Shown: positions 1-6,929 of the stretch, in pieces
Layout of the letters: every line of letters starts with the position of its first letter
How positions within the stretch are numbered: the stretch's first letter is position 1
Virus record (IMG/VR): IMGVR_UViG_3300025646_000250
Coordinates: 1-28,018 of that record
Length of the DNA: 28,018 nucleotides
DNA from: a virus
Direction: 5' to 3' (one strand)
Made by a program: the position numbers and the translations under genes
The notes under the pieces: model-generated
Databases searched by the model: none
Seen by the model: the letters and a program-made list of their open reading frames with translations, nothing else
Told to the model about the DNA's origin: nothing

Positions 1-56
1 ACAACAAGCACTTCCGTCACAATATTATTTTCGTTAAGTTTTGCAAAATGCGCCAT
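1..56 (-). CDS. Partial phage protein, N-terminus only
   Basis: An open frame starts at ATG (56-54) and runs off the window edge. It reads MAHFAKLNENNIVTEVLVV. The start lies one base beyond the stop of the glycine-rich adhesin, as expected for the next gene of the same operon. Proteins opening with MAHFAK and a short N..V..VIVV-type segment are frequent near tail fibre genes of marine phages and cyanophages, where they are unnamed small virion-associated proteins; that comparison is from memory. Only 18 codons are visible, so no function is assigned. Confidence 0.7.
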   Translation of the reverse strand, partial: MAHFAKLNENNIVTEVLV

Positions 57-57
57 A

Positions 58-927
58 TTAATGAGTATATGAACCGCTTCCGTTAAAAATTAAAATTGTG
101 TCACTTCCGTCAGTTGTAACAGTTGGGCTTCCGGTTGTCGTGCCTGAATAAACCGCAGTTGCCATTCTTAAAATAACAATACCACTTCCACCAAGACCAC
201 CAACTTGACTTGCAATCCCTTGCGCACCACCGCCTCCTCCGCCAGTATTTGCAGTTCCATTACTACCCCAATTAGCACCGCCACCAGTACCACCGGCAGC
301 AGCAAAAGAACCACCACCGCCTCCTCGTGTGACTGAAGAACCAGTAATTGAAGATGCTAATCCATTTCCTCCGGCAGTACCATTAGCGCCTGTTACATTA
401 GCAGCGGCGGCACCGGCACCACCTCCGCCGGCTGCATATCCAGTATTATTAAATGCACCGCTTCCATTACCACCTACAAAACCTTGATTCGCAGTAGGAT
501 TTCCGCCTGGTTGTGGATTACCACTTGCATTGCTTCCTCCACCACCTCCTGAACCACCATTTCCACCGGCAGCACTTGGATAATTTCCACCACCGCCTCC
601 AATACCTCCACCAGTACTTCTTATTTCGGTAAATCCTGAAGCTGAAATGTATGAATCAGTTCCTTTGTTGTTATTTCCACCACCACCAACGGATATAGTA
701 TATGTTGTTCCACTTACAAATGACGCTTGTGTTTCAGTTGATGAATTACCACCTGAAGATTCCGTTGAATAAGAATTTCTATATCCACCAGCACCACCGC
801 CACCAGTTTCATATCCATTGTATCCAACATTAGCACCCCCAGAACCACCACCTGCAACAACAAGATAAGAAACTAAATCACCACCCGCTGCTGCAATACC
901 ACCAAATAATAAACTTTGTCCAAACAT
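58..927 (-). CDS. Glycine-rich tail adhesin-like protein
   Basis: This is a 289-residue protein dominated by glycine runs (GGGGAGG, GGGGGG) spaced by Asn, Ser and Ala, beginning near residue 15 with SYLVVAGGGSGG and closing the Gly-rich part with GGSGIVILR. That opening and closing pattern is typical of the glycine-rich domain of phage tail proteins, in which polyglycine helices pack into a compact receptor-binding tip. A roughly 35-residue non-glycine C-terminus rich in Thr and Ser follows. I chose ATG at 927 because it lies one base after the fibre gene's stop; an upstream in-frame ATG at 975 would overlap that gene by 47 bases. The position directly after the fibre suggests it caps the fibre and helps set host range; this is inference. 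Glycine is coded here mostly by GGT and GGA, unlike the GGG runs in the head genes. Confidence 0.8.
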   Translation of the reverse strand: MFGQSLLFGGIAAAGGDLVSYLVVAGGGSGGANVGYNGYETGGGGAGGYRNSYSTESSGGNSSTETQASFVSGTTYTISVGGGGNNNKGTDSYISASGFTEIRSTGGGIGGGGGNYPSAAGGNGGSGGGGGSNASGNPQPGGNPTANQGFVGGNGSGAFNNTGYAAGGGGAGAAAANVTGANGTAGGNGLASSITGSSVTRGGGGGSFAAAGGTGGGANWGSNGTANTGGGGGGAQGIASQVGGLGGSGIVILRMATAVYSGTTTGSPTVTTDGSDTILIFNGSGSYTH

Positions 928-928
928 A

Positions 929-3175
929 TTAAGCGATTTGTGAAATTGAATACCAAAATTCAGTTGCAGAAACACAAATTATTTGAATAAAATTCTTTGT
1001 TGAACTTGTATCGTCGTAATCACCCGCAATTTTGTTGAATGTTCCACTTGAACCGCCAACTGTAAATGCTAATGTATAAGAACCACCCGCACCAGTTACA
1101 ATGATTACCTTTGTAATTCCAACTTTTGGATTAGTTATGTTTAATGTCGTGTTTTGATTTGGAGTTAAAGTAAATATTTGTGCGGCTGTAAAATCTACAT
1201 CTATACTCGAACCTGCTGTTAAAGCACTTGAAGTTGTATATTCATCAGATACAGCTAAAGTTATATTATCACCAGAAGGTGTAACAGTTAAAGATTCACC
1301 AGCTACTAATTTTACATCATCAGTAGTTCCAGCTGTACTACTTAATCTTATAATTGCATCATCACCGCTATCAATAGCACTTATAGAATAATCACCAGCT
1401 GGTAATAAATGAAGCACTTCTATTGCACTACCATTAGGAGGTGCTGTAGAAAATGTTATTGTAGTGCCACTTGTTGAATAATTGCTTTTAAATTGATAAA
1501 CCCCATCTATAAATACTTGAGTATTGTTTTCATTATTTATCGAAGTAGTTAAATCAAAAGTAGTATCTGTACCATCACCTGTAAAAGAATCTAATTGTAT
1601 AGAACCAGAAAAAGAAGTAATATGTATAACTTCAATATTAGCTGTACCTGTACTTGGCGCTGTTGTAAAAGTTAAAGTAGTGCCACTTACAGAGAAATTA
1701 TCTTTTGACTGATAAACCCCATCAATAAATACTTGTAAGTTATTTTCACTTGTACAAGTTAATGAAAGCGTGAAAGCTACTGTACTTCCATCTCCATTAA
1801 AGGTTTGCTGTTCAATAGTTAATGTTCCAGCACCTCCACCGCTTCCAGCTATTGCGCCCCATTCGGTTGTATAACCTTCAAACTGCCCATCTGTAGTATT
1901 ATATCTAAACATTCCAGCAGTAGGCGAAACTGGTCTTTGTGCTGTAGTTCCAGCTGGTATTCCTACGCTTTCCGTTCCAGCAAGTTGTATATTATCTTCA
2001 ATTTTTGCAGAAGTAACTGAATCATCAGCAAGCTGTAAAGTATCAACCCCCCCATCGGAAATTTGAACATCATTAGCATTTACTGTAATACCAGTTCCAG
2101 CACCGACAGCTAAAGTTGCCTCACCAGATGTAGCATCGCCAGTTAAACCAGCACCAGCTACTATTCCTGTAATATCTCCATCAAATTTTTCTTCCCAAGT
2201 AAATCCAGAAGTTGCTGAATCGTATGTAAGCACATAACCATCAGTAGGCGCATTAGTAACCTTTAAATTATCTTCATCTATTTTATCTGAACCGATTGAA
2301 GTAACCCCAGATGAATTTATAGTAATATCACCAGAAACTGTTACATTATCAAAATCAGTACCATTTGAAACTAAAATATCACCAGCTGTTGCAGCACTTA
2401 AATTATCATCAAATTGTGCCATTTTAACAGCTGTAACCGCATCAGCTTGAATTGCCCCTGTATCTACAAGGTTAGTTAAATCAGTTGAAATAATATTATT
2501 TGTTATATCAATACCATTTCCAGCGGTTAATGTATCTTGTTTGCCATCTATTTGAGTTTGTATTGCAGAACTAACTCCACTTAAATGACCTAATTCTGTT
2601 GAGGTTACAACGCTTACAGCTATTTTACCAGAAGCATTAGATACAACTGCTTTATCAGCTGTTAAATCAGAACTTGTAATTGTAGTCGCTGCCCCTGTTA
2701 TTGTAGCTTCTTTTCCGTTTATTAAGGTTGTAATTGTATTATAAAAATCAGGGTCATCGTTCAATGCAGCTGCAATTTCATTTAAAGTATCCAGCGTATT
2801 TGGTGCTGAATCAATTAAATTATTAATAGCTGTAGATACATAATTTTCAGAAGCAATCTGTTTAAATGTAGTATCATAATATTCTAATTTGCCAAGAGTA
2901 GAATTATAACGAATGATTCCAGCAGAACCAGTTGGTCGATTTGCAGTAGTACCTACTGGAAGTGCAACTCCATCAGTTGCCGAACTAATATCTAAAGTAA
3001 AACTTGCTGGTGCGCCAATACCAAAAACCCCATCAGTATCAACGTAAAGACCTAAATCATTTCCGTTACCATCAGATAGCTGTTTTGCGCTTGTTCCAGC
3101 TTCCCCAGAATCGCTTACTTTTATCAGCGATTTATAAGTATCTTTTATCTTATTTCCAGTAAGTGAACTGCCCAT
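929..3175 (-). CDS. Tail fibre protein
   Basis: A 748-residue, low-cysteine, Thr/Ser/Asp/Gly-rich protein with short beta-prone repeats, as in trimeric phage fibres. Two copies of a motif of the form PxGTTAxRPxxxxGxxRYN (about residues 73-100 and 407-435) match a module common in phage fibres. Residues 457-520 and 527-590 are a tandem duplicated domain sharing GDGS/T, QVFIDGVYQ, SGTT and F.TAP. The segment around residues 105-160 (IDSAPNTLDTLNEIAAALNDD) is also common in marine phage fibres. The last 90 residues look like a separate beta-rich tip. The gene is preceded by a TAAATTTG promoter-like box 13 bases before the ATG. Its role in host attachment is inferred from composition and from its place next to the Gly-rich adhesin. 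Confidence 0.8.
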   Translation of the reverse strand: MGSSLTGNKIKDTYKSLIKVSDSGEAGTSAKQLSDGNGNDLGLYVDTDGVFGIGAPASFTLDISSATDGVALPVGTTANRPTGSAGIIRYNSTLGKLEYYDTTFKQIASENYVSTAINNLIDSAPNTLDTLNEIAAALNDDPDFYNTITTLINGKEATITGAATTITSSDLTADKAVVSNASGKIAVSVVTSTELGHLSGVSSAIQTQIDGKQDTLTAGNGIDITNNIISTDLTNLVDTGAIQADAVTAVKMAQFDDNLSAATAGDILVSNGTDFDNVTVSGDITINSSGVTSIGSDKIDEDNLKVTNAPTDGYVLTYDSATSGFTWEEKFDGDITGIVAGAGLTGDATSGEATLAVGAGTGITVNANDVQISDGGVDTLQLADDSVTSAKIEDNIQLAGTESVGIPAGTTAQRPVSPTAGMFRYNTTDGQFEGYTTEWGAIAGSGGGAGTLTIEQQTFNGDGSTVAFTLSLTCTSENNLQVFIDGVYQSKDNFSVSGTTLTFTTAPSTGTANIEVIHITSFSGSIQLDSFTGDGTDTTFDLTTSINNENNTQVFIDGVYQFKSNYSTSGTTITFSTAPPNGSAIEVLHLLPAGDYSISAIDSGDDAIIRLSSTAGTTDDVKLVAGESLTVTPSGDNITLAVSDEYTTSSALTAGSSIDVDFTAAQIFTLTPNQNTTLNITNPKVGITKVIIVTGAGGSYTLAFTVGGSSGTFNKIAGDYDDTSSTKNFIQIICVSATEFWYSISQIA
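1406..1807 (-). repeat. Tandem duplicated domain inside the fibre gene
   Basis: Two consecutive coding units (about 1618-1807 and 1406-1597) encode similar 64-residue segments separated by seven residues. At DNA level the clearest blocks are ATAAACCCCATC.ATAAATACTTG (1497-1519 and 1711-1733) and GTAGTGCCACTT. The nucleotide identity is patchy, so the duplication is not recent or has been diversified. Boundaries are approximate. Confidence 0.7.
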
Positions 3176-3183
3176 AATTTATT

Positions 3184-3198
3184 TTTTACAAATTTAGT
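3184..3198 (-). promoter_or_regulatory. Promoter-like -7 box before the fibre gene
   Basis: TAAATTTG (3196-3189, minus strand) fits the Bacteroidetes -7 consensus TAnnTTTG and lies 13 bases before the fibre ATG, in the short gap after the 44-residue gene. No TTG sits at the usual 19-21 base spacing. The 15-base string ACTAAATTTGTAAAA is repeated exactly before the portal gene, which supports a shared function, possibly a late promoter. Confidence 0.45.
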
Positions 3199-3203
3199 GA
3201 ATT

Positions 3204-3338
3204 TTAACTTTCCCAGTTTTGGTCTGCATCTTCAAAGTCATCGTTTTTTTTATGCCAAAATAATTCTCTTGCTTTCTTGATTATATATTTACGAAAGCGC
3301 CCAGCTTGTTGTTTTATTGAACGTACAGCACCTATCAT
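3204..3338 (-). CDS. Hypothetical 44-residue basic protein
   Basis: A short frame from ATG 3338 to TAA 3204 encodes a protein beginning MIGAVRSIKQQAGRF, with a Lys/Arg-rich first half (RKYIIKKARELFWHKK) and an acidic end (DDFEDADQNWES). Its start overlaps the stop of the preceding gene as ATGA, a sign of translational coupling, and it fills a gap that would otherwise be empty. The first half could form an amphipathic helix. I do not recognise a family. It sits between virion genes and the fibre, so a structural or assembly role is possible. Confidence 0.6.
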   Translation of the reverse strand: MIGAVRSIKQQAGRFRKYIIKKARELFWHKKNDDFEDADQNWES

Positions 3339-3631
3339 TGTGGAACGTGGCGCAAATAGCAAATAATATGACCTTTACTTATTGATATGTCTGTAAAATT
3401 GCCATAAATAATTTGCCCATCAAGTAAATCATAATCCGTTAATCCAGAATCACCAGCTGGAGTATCATTAGTTAAAGAAATAGTTGCAGAAACAATACAT
3501 TCAATCATACAAAAATATTCACCAGAAGGAGTAGATAAATTTACATCTGAATGATTTAAGATACGAAATCCAAAATCTCCGAAACTCATTCTATGAAAAT
3601 TATTTGCTGAATATAAATCTCTTGTTGCCAT
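3335..3631 (-). CDS. Hypothetical 98-residue virion-associated protein
   Basis: The protein starts MATRDLYSANNFHRMSFGDFG and contains a central beta-prone stretch and a late segment LDGQIIYGNFTDISISKGHIICYLR. This pattern, a small all-beta protein with a G.I.G.FT.I motif near the end, is familiar from small proteins beside fibre genes in marine phages, but I cannot name a family. It lies two bases after the small basic 44-residue gene and overlaps the next gene by four bases, so it belongs to the holin-to-fibre run. A minor structural role is inferred from position only. Confidence 0.65.
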   Translation of the reverse strand: MATRDLYSANNFHRMSFGDFGFRILNHSDVNLSTPSGEYFCMIECIVSATISLTNDTPAGDSGLTDYDLLDGQIIYGNFTDISISKGHIICYLRHVPQ

Positions 3632-3633
3632 TT

Positions 3634-3768
3634 TTATCTCTTTTTACCTTGACCTCTGTATTTCTTTTTATAACCATTTTGACCTTTAGAAGCATTTTTA
3701 GTATGAACACCTGGTCTGCGTGTTTTAGGTTTTTTACGATACGTTATTGCTGCTTGTTTCTTTGCCAT
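3634..3768 (-). CDS. Small very basic phage protein (44 aa)
   Basis: ATG at 3768 overlaps the holin stop codon as TAATG, and the frame ends with TAA at 3634. The product begins MAKKQAAITYRKKPKTRRPG and ends GQNGYKKKYRGQGKKR. About 40 percent of residues are Lys or Arg, with no hydrophobic core. Such short MAKKQ...KPKTRRPGVH...YKK.YRGQG proteins recur in Bacteroidetes and marine phages next to lysis or fibre genes, as far as I recall. Nucleic acid binding or packing within the virion is plausible from charge alone; the real role is unknown. Confidence 0.7.
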   Translation of the reverse strand: MAKKQAAITYRKKPKTRRPGVHTKNASKGQNGYKKKYRGQGKKR

Positions 3769-4139
3769 TATTTAGTTTTATCTTTTAATTTCTCGTATGT
3801 TCTTAATCCACCTAAACCAAGCATTCCCATAAGAACTGTAAACAAACTATTGGTGTCAAACTCTACTATTTCAATATCAGTATAAGATTGTAATAATGGC
3901 ATAATAATATAATGGAATGCAAAAGCAAACCCACAAATCCAACCAATAAAAGGTCGCCATCCAGAAACAAATAAACTTCTATGCTGTGCTTCAATTTTAT
4001 TTATTTCAGCTTGTAGTTCTATAATCGTTTTAGGATCCAGTTCTTTGCCTTTTATAGCTTCTCGGATTTCCCAAGCTAACCCCCCTATTGGTGATTTTTC
4101 ACTACCCTTACCTAAAAGTGACATTAAGAATTTAAGCAT
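3768..4139 (-). CDS. Holin (3TM holin superfamily)
   Basis: A 123-residue membrane protein with a soluble N-terminal third (an amphipathic helix around residues 36-55), a transmembrane segment at about 63-84 (following SLFVSGWRPFIGWICGFAF) and a second at about 97-113 (SLFTVLMGMLGLGGLRTYEK). The SGWRPFIGW motif followed by a GLGGLRTYEK end is characteristic of the 3TM phage holin / GTA-holin family. Holins accumulate in the inner membrane and open it at a set time so that lysis proceeds. The gene overlaps the preceding endolysin by eight bases, giving the usual lysis pair. Confidence 0.85.
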   Translation of the reverse strand: MLKFLMSLLGKGSEKSPIGGLAWEIREAIKGKELDPKTIIELQAEINKIEAQHRSLFVSGWRPFIGWICGFAFAFHYIIMPLLQSYTDIEIVEFDTNSLFTVLMGMLGLGGLRTYEKLKDKTK

Positions 4140-4593
4140 ATATCTCGTATATAGTTTTTTTACCTTTTTTTACTGCTTTTAAAATTCTATTTCTATTGCC
4201 ATTAACACCTACATAAGAAATATGAACCCAATCTGGATTTTCATCATCTCCGTATTCCCAGATTAGTTGATCAAAATTTAAATTATTTTTTATGTAGTTA
4301 AATAAATCAGCATTAGTTTTTTCACCCATAGCATCAATATCTATAGCTTGACCTTTAGTATGCTGACTTGTTGCTTTAGATCCTATAGCTTCACAAAGTT
4401 CAGCACTACGATAAAAACTATTTACTCGTATTGGTTCACCAGCCCATTCTCTTAATGGCTCAAATATTTCTTTTGCAAGTTTTTTCATTGCCACAATTTC
4501 TACCTCGCTTGGCACATTGGCAATTTCTTTTTTTTCTGCTGTTGCGCTTTTTGTCGCTTCCTCCCAAGTTATATGTTTGCTGATAAATCTCAT
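4132..4593 (-). CDS. Endolysin, M15-family peptidase
   Basis: A 153-residue protein with the zinc-binding pattern of Peptidase M15 (D-Ala-D-Ala carboxypeptidase / L-Ala-D-Glu endopeptidase type): SFYRS at 59-63, SQHTKGQAIDID with H78 and D85, and WVHIS with H124 as the third metal ligand. It would cut peptide cross-links in peptidoglycan. There is no signal peptide, so release depends on the adjacent holin. The length is normal for a single-domain phage M15 endolysin without a separate cell-wall binding domain. It follows the tail completion gene by 11 bases. Confidence 0.9.
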   Translation of the reverse strand: MRFISKHITWEEATKSATAEKKEIANVPSEVEIVAMKKLAKEIFEPLREWAGEPIRVNSFYRSAELCEAIGSKATSQHTKGQAIDIDAMGEKTNADLFNYIKNNLNFDQLIWEYGDDENPDWVHISYVGVNGNRNRILKAVKKGKKTIYEIYA

Positions 4594-4604
4594 CTTTAAT
4601 CATT

Positions 4605-5045
4605 TTATGATGTTTGTTCTATTCTGTTTTCTATTGTCATAATAGCTCTAAAATAAGTTTTATCTAATTCTGTTTCCTCCATGTATCTTGTACTATCTAA
4701 AGTGCAAGTATAAACATTGAATCCATCAGCACTTAAATCAAAATATGATCCGCTTCTCGTTCTAAGGAGTGCTAGAGCTTCAGATGCTATTTGATTACAT
4801 AATAATTGCCCTCCATCATCTCCAATATAAGAAGTGACAACCTCAACTCTTGTAGAACAATTAAAAGTATAACTAGATCCATTTTGATCTATTTCATTAG
4901 TATCTACAGAATACACTCTAATAAATGGCTCAGAGGCATTATAAGGAACTTTGTTATAAACAGGCACTACAGATCCACTTACAGTTATTGCACTTGTTAG
5001 GCGTGTTATAATTGCTCTTCTAATAAAATGTATTGCCTCGTTCAT
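4605..5045 (-). CDS. Tail completion / terminator protein (DUF3168-like)
   Basis: A 146-residue protein beginning with an N-terminal helix (MNEAIHFIRRAIITRL) and a VPVYNKVP segment, then PFIRVYSVD and a strand-rich body (STRVEVVTSY, then YRAIMTIENRI near the end). This order, [helix]-V...VP....PFI.i, matches DUF3168-type tail completion proteins that cap the head-proximal end of siphovirus tails. It follows the gp10-like gene with a 4-base ATGA overlap, the classical order connector, closure, gp10, tail completion. Odd: the next gene is the endolysin, not the expected major tail protein. Confidence 0.75.
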   Translation of the reverse strand: MNEAIHFIRRAIITRLTSAITVSGSVVPVYNKVPYNASEPFIRVYSVDTNEIDQNGSSYTFNCSTRVEVVTSYIGDDGGQLLCNQIASEALALLRTRSGSYFDLSADGFNVYTCTLDSTRYMEETELDKTYFRAIMTIENRIEQTS

Positions 5046-5398
5046 TTAAGTAATTTTTTTATTCTAGCTTCTATACTAATAATCATTTTTGCAATTCCTT
5101 TATTTACAGTAGGATAAAAATATGGAATAATAGTGCCTTGTTTTTTAGGATTTCCTTTTCCAAATTCTACATGACCAGAGTAAGGAGCATCAGATCTTAT
5201 TTCAGCTACTTTGTCATTAACTACAGCTTTTATGTTTTTTCTAAGGTTTCCTGTTTCATATGGCGCTACTTTTTTCATATCTCTGGAAATATCTAAAGCG
5301 CCTTTTCCTATTTCAGAAGCTAAAATAGTTTTATTTATACCTTTTAATTTAGCTAATTTTAATTGCAATCGCTCGAAATCTTTTTTATCTAATTCCAT
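5042..5398 (-). CDS. HK97 gp10-like neck/tail component
   Basis: A 118-residue protein starting MELDKKDFERLQLKLAKL. The motif VAPYETGNLRKNI at about residues 45-56, then APYSGHVEFGKGN and IPYFYPTVNKG, is the signature of the HK97-gp10_like family (P..TG.LR.si, YA..vEfG, PFl.PA). These proteins act at the head-tail junction and are needed to finish the tail. I start at ATG 5398, two bases after the preceding stop; an in-frame TTG six bases upstream (5404) is possible but less likely. Confidence 0.85.
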   Translation of the reverse strand: MELDKKDFERLQLKLAKLKGINKTILASEIGKGALDISRDMKKVAPYETGNLRKNIKAVVNDKVAEIRSDAPYSGHVEFGKGNPKKQGTIIPYFYPTVNKGIAKMIISIEARIKKLLK

Positions 5399-5400
5399 GA

Positions 5401-5733
5401 TCAATCTCTTTTAGTAGCTGAAATTTTAACGAATTTGCCTTTAAAACCCTCATAAATCCCAGTGATTCTATAATCTCCAGTTTTATTTTGAATTTTTAAT
5501 ATTGTACCTTCATCGATATTGTTGTCATCTACAGTTTTTTCTCGCATTACAATTTCAACGTTCAAATAACGACCTCTAGTATAAGTATCTGTTTGAATAT
5601 CTCCTTTTACTTCTCTGACATACGCCCAAACAGTAGCAACTGTAGTTTCAGTAGAAGTAAATCCGCCATAACCATCAGATGTTTTAGTGAGTTCTTTCAA
5701 CTCTACTCTAGTATCTAATTTTCCTGCATCCAT
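5401..5733 (-). CDS. Head closure / head-tail joining protein
   Basis: A 110-residue protein, MDAGKLDTRVELKE at the start, then SDGYGGFTSTETTVATVWAYVRE and an all-beta body ending DYRITGIYEGFKGKFVKISATKRD. The pattern of N-terminal L..RVEl followed by D..Gg....t..TVWA is typical of the Phage_H_T_join family (SPP1 gp16, HK97 gp9-like), which plugs the portal-adaptor channel after packaging. It overlaps the connector gene by one base (TAATG). Confidence 0.85.
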   Translation of the reverse strand: MDAGKLDTRVELKELTKTSDGYGGFTSTETTVATVWAYVREVKGDIQTDTYTRGRYLNVEIVMREKTVDDNNIDEGTILKIQNKTGDYRITGIYEGFKGKFVKISATKRD

Positions 5734-6248
5734 TAAATGAATAAATTTTTATAAGGCGCTAAAATATGTTTTACATTTGCTGGAACCTCAACAAATGATA
5801 CTCCCTGCATTACAATGAAATCAGCTCTATTATCATAGTAAGTAGAAACAAGTTGTAAAATTGCCTGTTGTAATAATGCATCATCTAATCCAGCTGTAGT
5901 ATAGCTAACAATAACATCTTTTGCTATTGCATCATTTAAATCAATAACATTATCATGTAGTCCATAAGTATTATAGTCAACGCTTGATCCTTCAGCAGTT
6001 ACTCCACTAATAGCAGAAATTGGCGCAAATGGTATTTCAAATCTGCCATTTGTTTTCTCTAAATAATATTGTCTTGTTTTTGCCACTATATCTTTGCCAA
6101 TATAATTTTCACACCAGATTCTAGCTTGTTCGATCATATTAGTTAAAAGAGCATCATCATCACTAGTGTCAACTCTTATATAATTTTTAGCATCAGACAC
6201 TGTAACTATCTCGCTACCAGTTGTCGATATGATTTTAACTTGTGGCAT
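5733..6248 (-). CDS. Head-tail connector (gp6-like adaptor)
   Basis: A 171-residue protein with the layout of the gp6/gp15-like connector family: an opening VSDAKNYIRVDTSDDDALLTNMI (residues 18-40), a helix with ARIWCENYIGKDI, a central beta insertion, and a C-terminal helix ALLQQAILQLVSTYYDNRADFI. The adaptor ring binds beneath the portal after DNA filling. One-base overlaps tie it to the 65-residue gene upstream and the head closure gene downstream. It is consistent with its place as the first clear connector gene after the capsid region. Confidence 0.85.
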   Translation of the reverse strand: MPQVKIISTTGSEIVTVSDAKNYIRVDTSDDDALLTNMIEQARIWCENYIGKDIVAKTRQYYLEKTNGRFEIPFAPISAISGVTAEGSSVDYNTYGLHDNVIDLNDAIAKDVIVSYTTAGLDDALLQQAILQLVSTYYDNRADFIVMQGVSFVEVPANVKHILAPYKNLFI

Positions 6249-6445
6249 TATTTAGCTTTTTTAGTTACTCTTTTTTTTATTGATTTTTCTTCTTTAGTTT
6301 CTTTAATTGCTTTTTCTTCTTTGTACTCTACAGCAATACCTTTTTGCAAATAATGATTAGCAATTTTAGGATCCAAATCTAAAACATCACCTTCTTTACG
6401 CCATCCATTTGAAGAATAAACATCTTTAATTATTGTAACTTTCAT
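6248..6445 (-). CDS. Hypothetical 65-residue head-proximal protein
   Basis: The product starts MKVTIIKDVYSSNGWRKEGD, with a compact N-terminal part (residues 1-40) and a Lys/Glu-rich tail (KEEKAIKETKEEKSIKKRVTKK). Small proteins of the form K....F.....RKEGDVLDL....A..L..KGI.VEY followed by a charged tail are frequent beside capsid and connector genes, with no proven function. I reject the longer frame reaching 6511 because it would run through the terminator hairpin at 6478-6500; ATG 6445 lies 17 bases after a TATCTTTG box. It appears to be the first gene of the connector-lysis operon. Confidence 0.7.
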   Translation of the reverse strand: MKVTIIKDVYSSNGWRKEGDVLDLDPKIANHYLQKGIAVEYKEEKAIKETKEEKSIKKRVTKKAK

Positions 6446-6462
6446 AATGAAATAATTTATAG

Positions 6463-6470
6463 CAAAGATA
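6463..6470 (-). promoter_or_regulatory. Promoter-like -7 box for the connector operon
   Basis: TATCTTTG (6470-6463 on the minus strand) matches TAnnTTTG and begins inside the T-tract of the upstream terminator. It is 17 bases before ATG 6445. The position where a -33 TTG would sit falls in the terminator loop and reads AAT, so only the -7 element is present. Confidence 0.45.
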
Positions 6471-6500
6471 AAAAAAAAGCGCCACAGTAATTGTAGCGCT
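6470..6500 (-). terminator. Intrinsic terminator after the PD-(D/E)XK nuclease gene
   Basis: On the minus strand AGCGCTACA (6500-6492), a five-base loop ATTAC and TGTGGCGCT (6486-6478) form a nine-pair stem with one G-U pair, followed by a run of nine T. It lies 40 bases beyond the nuclease stop and marks the lower border of the accessory cassette. Confidence 0.85.
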
Positions 6501-6540
6501 CTTTCAGTCAAACTATACCAAACAAACTATGAATAAAATA

Positions 6541-6915
6541 TTATTCAAATGCAAAGTTATTGAAATATTTTTTATGTCTGCCTGTAATTGAAACTCTTAT
6601 TGACTGCATATTTCCATTGTTTTTAAAAATAAACCAACCATTAAAAAAATCACTCCAGACAGCAAAGAAGTCAACTTTTGTTTTTTCATAAGTGCATTTA
6701 TTGTTTTGTAAAGGTATTTGAACGTTTTTTATATATTCATTTTCTGGTGTTTTGGAAGATGATTTTATTTGAATTTTTAGGAGTCGATCACCTGTATCCA
6801 CTATACAGTCGTATATGGATGAATCTATAAGAGGCATGGACACCTGGTAATTTCTTTTCATGCACTCTGTGGCGAATAAATACTCCGCCAGACAACCTTT
6901 CTGGTTACTGTCCAC
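6541..6915 (-). CDS. Homing-type PD-(D/E)XK endonuclease, I-Ssp6803I-like
   Basis: From GTG 6915 the product is 124 residues and begins MDSNQKGCLAEYLFATECMK. The GxxAE motif at residues 7-11, an aspartate in SIYDCIVD and the QIKSS motif fit the PD-(D/E)XK fold with the third acidic position replaced by Gln (QxK), as in the cyanobacterial intron enzyme I-Ssp6803I and related PDDEXK_5 nucleases. It ends with a basic ITGRHKKYFNNF segment. A TTG at 7020 would give a longer frame, but that would read through the terminator at 6930-6958 and the 40-residue gene, so I prefer GTG 6915, which lies five bases after a TAATTTTG box. The gene has its own promoter-like box and terminator. Likely a free-standing mobile endonuclease, or a resolvase-like enzyme. 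Confidence 0.7.
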   Translation of the reverse strand: MDSNQKGCLAEYLFATECMKRNYQVSMPLIDSSIYDCIVDTGDRLLKIQIKSSSKTPENEYIKNVQIPLQNNKCTYEKTKVDFFAVWSDFFNGWFIFKNNGNMQSIRVSITGRHKKYFNNFAFE

Positions 6916-6920
6916 GAAAT

Positions 6921-6928
6921 CAAAATTA
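6921..6928 (-). promoter_or_regulatory. Promoter-like -7 box before the homing-type nuclease
   Basis: TAATTTTG (6928-6921, minus strand) fits TAnnTTTG. It directly follows the T-tract of the terminator at 6930-6958 and leaves only five bases to the GTG start, so a transcript from here would be leaderless or nearly so. No -33 TTG at 19 bases. Confidence 0.45.
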
Positions 6929-6929
6929 C

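Noticed and set aside
1524-1712. Plus-strand open frames in the fibre gene and elsewhere (for example 3604-3885, 8507-8782, 17931-18197)
   Set aside because: All lie opposite well-supported minus-strand genes, and their products are low-complexity mirror translations.
6446-6511. An N-terminal extension of the 65-residue gene up to 6511
   Set aside because: The extension would be translated from the terminator hairpin and T-tract at 6470-6500; the hydrophobic extra residues are an artefact of that sequence.
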